Shown piece by piece: positions 59,595-64,000 of a stretch of 64,000 bases of DNA. The notes beneath the pieces are model-generated. The model saw only the letters and a program-made list of their open reading frames with translations, searched no databases and was not told the origin of the DNA. Source of the DNA: Methylotenera versatilis 79 (GTDB lineage Bacteria; Pseudomonadota; Gammaproteobacteria; Burkholderiales; Methylophilaceae). Position 1 is the first letter of the stretch. The number at the start of each line of letters is the position of its first letter. Position numbers and translations under genes: made by a program. The stretch covers positions 2,540,278 to 2,604,277 of the forward strand of contig NZ_ARVX01000001.1 of NCBI RefSeq assembly GCF_000384375.1, given 5' to 3'.

Positions 59595-60710
59595 ATGAAA
59601 AAGAACCGTCCTCATAAATCAAAAAACAAGCTTTCCAAAAAAATCGGTTTGGCGCCAGGCTCATTGGTTTATGTGGGCAATATGGATACAGATATCGCTA
59701 CGATTAAGCCGACAATAACGTTGACGGTTTATAACGCAGCTGAATTTATAGAACATGAATTAACCGCCCATACGCTAGCAGGTTTTAACTTTACAGATTA
59801 CACCAATGCTGGCAAAAAAGTTTGGCTGAATATTCATGGTGTGCATGATGCGGCGTTGATTAAGCAAATTGGCGATTTGTTTCATCTGCATCCATTAGTG
59901 CAAGAAGACATACTTAACACGCAGCAACGCCCAAAAATCGATGAATATGACGACTATGTGTTTTTTGAAACACAAAGTTTTAAATATGATAAAACCGACA
60001 CCAGTATGGAAACTGAGCAGATTAGTTTTATTTTGGGGCATGATTATCTGTTGACGTTTCAAGAGCGCTCTACTGGCATTTTTGAGCCGGTACGTACACG
60101 TATGCGCGCAAGTCGCGCACATATTCGCGAGTTTGGTGTGGATTATCTGGCTTATGCGTTGCTGGATAGCGTGGTGGATAGATATTTTAGCGTGCTGGAA
60201 GATGTAGGCGAATGCAGTGAGACATTAGAAGAAGCCTTGTTATCTAGGCCATCGAATGCAGAGTTACAGAACATTCATCACCTTAAACATGTGAGTGTTG
60301 AGTTGCGTCGCGCAGTTTGGCCGCTACGTGAGGTGATTAACAACTTAATTCGCAATGAAAATGACTTTTTTAAAGAAAGCACCATGCCGTATTTGCGCGA
60401 TGTGTATGACCACACAGTGAATTTTATTGAATCACTGGAATCGATCCGCGACAACTTAAGCGGCATGATGGATATTTATATGGCGAGTATGAGTAATCGC
60501 GTGAATCTGGAATTGCGCGCATTAACGGTCGTCACCATGCTATTTATGCCAGCCACGCTGATTTCTGGCATTTTTGGGATGAATTTTGAAAATATGCCAT
60601 GGTTAAAACATGCCGACGGCTTTTGGTGGGCAATCGGCTTGATGGCATCTATTGCGCTGATCATGATTATGATTTTTTGGCGCAGGCAGTGGTTAACTAG
60701 CAAGGGTTAA
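59595..60710 (+). CDS. corA: CorA-family magnesium/cobalt transporter
   Basis: A 371-residue protein: a large cytoplasmic N-terminal domain with a long helix, then two C-terminal membrane segments. The signature is FGMNFENMP between them (GMN motif), and the sequence ends with a short basic tail. It should take up Mg2+ (and Co2+) as a pentamer. The ATG at 59595 (AAGG upstream) is preferred over a TTG two codons earlier. The N-terminal 20 residues are strongly basic. Confidence 0.93.
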   Translation: MKKNRPHKSKNKLSKKIGLAPGSLVYVGNMDTDIATIKPTITLTVYNAAEFIEHELTAHTLAGFNFTDYTNAGKKVWLNIHGVHDAALIKQIGDLFHLHPLVQEDILNTQQRPKIDEYDDYVFFETQSFKYDKTDTSMETEQISFILGHDYLLTFQERSTGIFEPVRTRMRASRAHIREFGVDYLAYALLDSVVDRYFSVLEDVGECSETLEEALLSRPSNAELQNIHHLKHVSVELRRAVWPLREVINNLIRNENDFFKESTMPYLRDVYDHTVNFIESLESIRDNLSGMMDIYMASMSNRVNLELRALTVVTMLFMPATLISGIFGMNFENMPWLKHADGFWWAIGLMASIALIMIMIFWRRQWLTSKG

Positions 60711-60754
60711 GCAGCAAAGGCTAAGCGATCAAAATTAAGTCGCAAGGCCTAAGC
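60700..60754. repeat. Three degenerate 13-bp repeats at the end of corA
   Basis: GCAAGGGTTAAGC (60700), GCAAAGGCTAAGC (60714) and GCAAGGCCTAAGC (60742) follow in a row. The first covers the corA stop codon. They may be slippage relics. Confidence 0.6.
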
Positions 60755-60758
60755 TAAC

Positions 60759-61313
60759 TTATGCATCTTGCGATAAATCTTTGATTAAGTCTGAATACTT
60801 TGTGCGTACCTTTTCCTTTTTAGGCGCAGCTACTGCCAAACAATAAGGCTGATTTGGATTTTTTTCAAAGTAATATTGGTGATAATCTTCAGCTGGGTAA
60901 AACGTTTCAGGTCCATTGATTTCTGTGACAATCGGCGCATTAAAAGTGTGTGTTGCATTTAGCTCAACAATCTTTTTTTCAACCGCTTCACGTTGCGCAG
61001 CATTTTGGCAAAACACAGCAGAACGATATTGCGTGCCGACATCGTTACCTTGGCGATTTGGCGTAGTTGGATCGTGCGATATAAAAAATACTTCTAACAA
61101 AGTTTCATAGCTCACTTGGTCTGCATCGAAAGTAATCTGTATGCCTTCTGCATGCCCTGTATCGCCGTTGCAAATCTGCTTGTAATCAGGATTAAGCGTA
61201 TGACCACCAATATAGCCAGAAATCACTTTGTTAACCCCTTTTAGTTGGCTAAAAACGGGTTCTGTGCACCAAAAACAGCCGCCTGCGAAAATTGCGATTT
61301 GTTGATTGCTCAT
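60759..61313 (-). CDS. msrA: Peptide methionine sulfoxide reductase A
   Basis: A 184-residue enzyme that reduces the S-epimer of methionine sulfoxide in proteins. FAGGCFWCTEPVFSQLKG contains the catalytic Cys, and GYIGGHTLNPDYKQICNGDTGH the usual substrate loop. The ATG at 61313 with AAAGG upstream is preferred over a GTG three codons earlier. It is divergent from the Y-family polymerase gene. Confidence 0.97.
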   Translation of the reverse strand: MSNQQIAIFAGGCFWCTEPVFSQLKGVNKVISGYIGGHTLNPDYKQICNGDTGHAEGIQITFDADQVSYETLLEVFFISHDPTTPNRQGNDVGTQYRSAVFCQNAAQREAVEKKIVELNATHTFNAPIVTEINGPETFYPAEDYHQYYFEKNPNQPYCLAVAAPKKEKVRTKYSDLIKDLSQDA

Positions 61314-61435
61314 GATACTCACCTTTAAATTTTTATTAAAAATTGACCTAAATTACTGGTTAATAGTCTTACAATAGTTAGTCAACATTTCATTCAAAAC
61401 ATTACATTTACTTTAAAATTTCTTAATATTTAACC

Positions 61436-62656
61436 ATGTCTTTAAACGCTTTATACGTTGATTTTAACTCTTACTTTGCTTCAATTGAGCAACAATTGCG
61501 TCCTGATTTACGAGGCAAACCAATTGGCGTTTTAGCGGTGTTAGCGGAAACGACTTGCTGCATAGCAGCGAGTTATGAGGCGAAAGCATTTGGCATTAAA
61601 ACCGGCACAGGCGTGCGTGACGCGCGTAAGCTTTGCCCAAACATGGTTTTTGTAGAAGCGAGACCACCACTTTACATAGAGTACCACCACAAGCTGATAG
61701 AAATTGTAGAATCCTGCACGCATGTAGAAAAAGTATTATCCATTGATGAAATGGTGTGCAAATTAACGGGGTCGCAACAGCAAAAAGAAAATGCACTTAA
61801 ACTCGCCGCAAAAATTAAGCGTGAAATCAATAAACAGTTTGAATTTATTCATTGCTCAATAGGTATTGCGCCGAATACTTTTTTGGCAAAACTTGCCTCC
61901 AACATGCAAAAACCCAATGGCTGCGTTGTCATCGAGCAACAGGATATTCCTGAAAAACTTTATAGCTTAAAACCCAGACACTTGACTGGCGTTGGCAAGC
62001 GCATGGAAGAACGACTTAATCATTTTGGCTTAACCACCATGCAAGCGCTATATGCAGCGAATAAGCAGCAATTACGTGCCGCATGGGGAAGCGTAGAAGG
62101 CGAGCGTATGTATGATAAATTGCGCGGCGTTGAAGTAACACGTCTGAACAATGAGAGAAAAAGCCTAGGTCACTCTCATGTTCTTCCACCAGAGTTACGT
62201 ACGGAACATGGCGCACTTTCCGTTTTGCACAGACTGTTACAAAAAGCCTGTGTACGCTTGCGTAGCTACGATTTACGCGCGTCTAAAATACATGTGCGCG
62301 TTAAGTTTACCAATCATCCGACTTGGGTGATTGAAGCGAATTGTTCGCCCACCGATAATACATTAAGCATTACGCATATTTTTGAAACACTTTGGAAAAA
62401 TTATCCAGCCAAGAAAGTGATTCCGCAAGCAGTCGGTATTTCATTCTCAAGTTTTATTAATAATCAGGAGTATATTGTCGACTTATTTGAAACTGAAATA
62501 GTAGAAACGAACAAGAAATTAAATTCAGCCGTAGATAAACTGAATAGTAAATACGGAAAAAATACGATTTATCTGGGCGGTGCGCATAATGCGCTATATG
62601 CGTCTCAGGTAAAAATAGCGTTTAACTATGTACCCGATTTAATCGTTGAGAATTAA
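61436..62656 (+). CDS. Y-family DNA polymerase (ImpB/UmuC-like)
   Basis: A 406-residue translesion polymerase. YVDFNSYFASIEQQLRP gives the first catalytic Asp (residue 9), SIDEM the Asp104-Glu105 pair, and SIGIAPNTFLAKLASNMQKP a typical palm stretch. A helix-hairpin-helix (LTGVGKRMEERLNHFGL) and a little-finger region follow. It differs from standard DinB (SIDEM in place of SIDEA, no C-terminal clamp motif that I can identify), so it belongs to a diverged branch. It should copy damaged DNA; no umuD or lexA is nearby. No clear SOS box was seen upstream. Confidence 0.85.
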   Translation: MSLNALYVDFNSYFASIEQQLRPDLRGKPIGVLAVLAETTCCIAASYEAKAFGIKTGTGVRDARKLCPNMVFVEARPPLYIEYHHKLIEIVESCTHVEKVLSIDEMVCKLTGSQQQKENALKLAAKIKREINKQFEFIHCSIGIAPNTFLAKLASNMQKPNGCVVIEQQDIPEKLYSLKPRHLTGVGKRMEERLNHFGLTTMQALYAANKQQLRAAWGSVEGERMYDKLRGVEVTRLNNERKSLGHSHVLPPELRTEHGALSVLHRLLQKACVRLRSYDLRASKIHVRVKFTNHPTWVIEANCSPTDNTLSITHIFETLWKNYPAKKVIPQAVGISFSSFINNQEYIVDLFETEIVETNKKLNSAVDKLNSKYGKNTIYLGGAHNALYASQVKIAFNYVPDLIVEN

Positions 62657-62659
62657 CGC

Positions 62660-63142
62660 TTATTCGCAACGACTTAATGGTTCGGTTTCTTTGCCACGGG
62701 ATAACTCATTACTGACTTTACCAATAGTTAATATATCACTAGTCGCACCATGTGATAAATCATTTGTCTTTTGACCAGTAGTTAAATCATTAGTGACTTT
62801 ACCGCGCGTTAATTCATCGCCAATTTGACGAAACTGTAAAGGACGCGTATCTAGACCACGGCTTAATTCATCACTTTTTTTGCCTGACTCCAATACCGCA
62901 GACTCTTTACCACGCGACAAATCATCAGGCTGTTTAGTTTGTTTTAAATCGTCTGTCGGTTTGCCAGGCAGTAAATCATCGCGTAGATTACTGCGCTTTA
63001 ATGGCTCATCTGGCGCACCGCGCGTCAAATTCACTGGTAAACAATGCTGATTGCATACCGATTTATCGCGATTAGTTTCTGTGGTTTGAGCAAATGCGGG
63101 CGAAAAAATAAATAGTAATACGCATATAGTAAGTGCCTTCAT
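62660..63142 (-). CDS. Secreted nonapeptide-repeat protein of unknown function
   Basis: A 160-residue protein. Residues 1-18 are a signal peptide (PAFA cut), and GGGAG lies at good spacing upstream. After a short Cys-containing lead (C30, C34), residues 39-155 are exactly 13 tandem units of nine residues. Each unit begins with Leu (39, 48, 57 and so on to 147, with a partial unit at 156). The consensus is L[ST]xGKx[ST][DN][DE]. No insertion or deletion breaks the phase. The third mature Cys is at 159. I do not recognise the family. The units differ in sequence and are not recent DNA copies. The gene lies four bases after the convergent polymerase gene. Confidence 0.85.
   Translation of the reverse strand: MKALTICVLLFIFSPAFAQTTETNRDKSVCNQHCLPVNLTRGAPDEPLKRSNLRDDLLPGKPTDDLKQTKQPDDLSRGKESAVLESGKKSDELSRGLDTRPLQFRQIGDELTRGKVTNDLTTGQKTNDLSHGATSDILTIGKVSNELSRGKETEPLSRCE
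62678..63028 (-). repeat. Thirteen 27-bp coding repeats (nonapeptide units)
   Basis: This is the DNA coding for residues 39-155 of the repeat protein. The period is 27 bases. Single units are degenerate at DNA level, which shows an old array kept by selection at protein level. Confidence 0.88.
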
Positions 63143-63347
63143 CTAAGTTACTCCCTAAATCATGACTTAACTATATCGTGATATACATATAAAACACAAT
63201 GCTTTTAGCTGATATCACCGCTTAAGACTGACTAACTTAAGAGCTTTATGTATTAAAGCGCACTTGATTCTTAAGCTGTACTATTAAGGTCTTGTCTATT
63301 GTGAGACCGCAGCTTGAGCATTTGACAAAATTTCTGCTCTAGAAACG

Positions 63348-63374
63348 AATAAACCCTCACGAGGAGGGTTTATT
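63348..63374 (-). terminator. Terminator of the rRNA operon
   Basis: A perfect 11-bp stem (AATAAACCCTC/GAGGGTTTATT) with loop ACGAG is found about 30 bases past the 5S gene on the minus strand. It should end the rrn transcript. Confidence 0.8.
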
Positions 63375-63405
63375 GTCAGCCATCGAAGATGACTTGGTAT
63401 AAATA

Positions 63406-63520
63406 GCTTGGCAGTGACCTACTTTCGCATGCAAAAAGCATACTATCATTGGCGCTGGTTCGTTTCACGGCCCTGTTCGAGATGGGAAGGGGTGGGTCCA
63501 AACCGCTATGGCCGCCAAGC
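63406..63520 (-). rRNA. rrf: 5S ribosomal RNA
   Basis: A 115-base gene. The ends GCTTGGC...GCCAAGC pair as helix I. The interior has CCCACCCCTTCCCATCTCGA and GCGAAAGTAGGTC in the proper places. It is in the same orientation as the 23S gene. Confidence 0.96.
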
Positions 63521-63748
63521 ATAACTGGTATCTCATGCGTTTACTGGTTTTCACCCAAACACACAAGCGATTATGCTGTGTTGCCGTCTCATTTTCATGA
63601 GGCGTCTGTAACAAATTGGAAGAAGTAAAGTCTTCATACTTTCGTATGGGGTCAAATGGTGTATTGATTACATTATCAGCTTTAGAACAAACCTTCATCT
63701 TAGATTACTCATTAACTTAATAATAAGCAATTCAAGTCTTAAGGTTAT
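63521..63748 (-). other. 23S-5S spacer
   Basis: About 230 bases of transcribed spacer between the 23S 3' end and the 5S gene. No tRNA gene is visible in it. It includes short imperfect hairpins that may be processing signals. Confidence 0.75.
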
Positions 63749-64000
63749 AGGATCAAGCCTCACGAGCAATTAGTAACGGTCAGCTTAATGCATTACTGCA
63801 CTTCCACATCCGTCCTATCAACGTCCTGGTCTCGAACGACTCTTTAGGGGGGTTAAACCCCCGGGAAATCTCATCTCAAGGCGAGTTTCACGCTTAGATG
63901 CTTTCAGCGTTTATCTCTTCCGCACTTAGCTACCCAGCTATACCATTGGCATGATAACTGGTCCACCAGCGGTGCGTCCACTCCGGTCCTCTCGTACTAG
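63749..64000 (-). rRNA. rrl: 23S ribosomal RNA, 3' part (continues outside window)
   Basis: The conserved 3' region of 23S is read on the minus strand, including CTAGTACGAGAGGACCGGAG near the right edge (sarcin-ricin region neighbours) and TACTAATTGCTCGTGAGGC near the end. The 3' boundary at about 63749 was set by the usual GGCTTGATCC end and may be off by a few bases. Confidence 0.93.

Noticed and set aside
62678..63028. CRISPR-like or tandem DNA repeat array
   Set aside because: The 27-base period is coding, in frame and degenerate; no spacers exist.
63465..63698. Open frame of 77 codons over the 5S gene and spacer
   Set aside because: It overlaps the 5S rRNA gene and has no protein-like features.

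Overview
The window looks like chromosomal housekeeping DNA of an AT-leaning betaproteobacterium, most likely of the Methylophilaceae (Methylotenera/Methylophilus relatives). The basis for this is inference from gene order and protein style: a complete 14-gene nuo operon followed by a DUF2818 gene, tpiA-secG-tRNA-Leu in front of nuoA, infC-rpmI-rplT-pheS-pheT-ihfA-merR, birA-coaX-SPOR, and a homodimeric AceE with lipoyl domains on both AceF and LpdA. No prophage, transposon, integrase, CRISPR array or plasmid gene was seen.

Layout. 1-770 holds the 5' part of a periplasmic catalase-type haem peroxidase that runs off the left edge. 1060-9194 is a translation block on the minus strand: tRNA-Pro, a MerR-type regulator, ihfA, pheT, pheS, rplT, rpmI, infC, thrS and tRNA-Val. 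9287-13617 holds small stand-alone enzymes: a 2OG-Fe(II) oxygenase, an MltB-type lytic transglycosylase, an epimerase-like protein, a NUDIX hydrolase and a zinc metallopeptidase. 13864-15495 encodes a secreted DUF4124/DUF1996 protein. 15539-30665 is respiratory complex I, nuoA to nuoN plus DUF2818. 30666-32349 holds an orphan ParA-like ATPase and a small charged protein, placed between nuoA and tRNA-Leu/secG/tpiA.

33974-41611 encodes tamB, tamA, recJ and a short RpfE-like protein. 41803-43767 encodes two envelope proteins, one glycine-zipper and one YHS-like plus pentapeptide-repeat. 43855-45287 pairs a persulfide dioxygenase with a Crp/Fnr regulator, followed by an M17 aminopeptidase. 47101-54442 is the pyruvate dehydrogenase cluster aceE-aceF-(trypsin-like protease)-lpdA. 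54640-57076 is birA-coaX-SPOR. 57211-62656 holds glnS, a flavin reductase, corA, msrA and a Y-family polymerase. 62660-63142 encodes an unusual secreted protein built of exact nonapeptide repeats. The right edge is the end of an rRNA operon on the minus strand (5S, and the 3' part of 23S).

The cluster contents fit together as central metabolism. Pyruvate dehydrogenase makes NADH and complex I oxidises it. The translation block is a typical co-regulated run of ribosomal proteins and aminoacyl-tRNA synthetases.

The least explained items are the nonapeptide-repeat protein (62660-63142), the DUF4124-DUF1996 fusion with an internal duplication (13864-15495), the orphan ParA pair (31082-32042) and the protease inside the pyruvate dehydrogenase cluster (51344-52393). 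Two unusual translation starts also stand out: an AUA start on infC, and a possibly leaderless GTG start at 9287.
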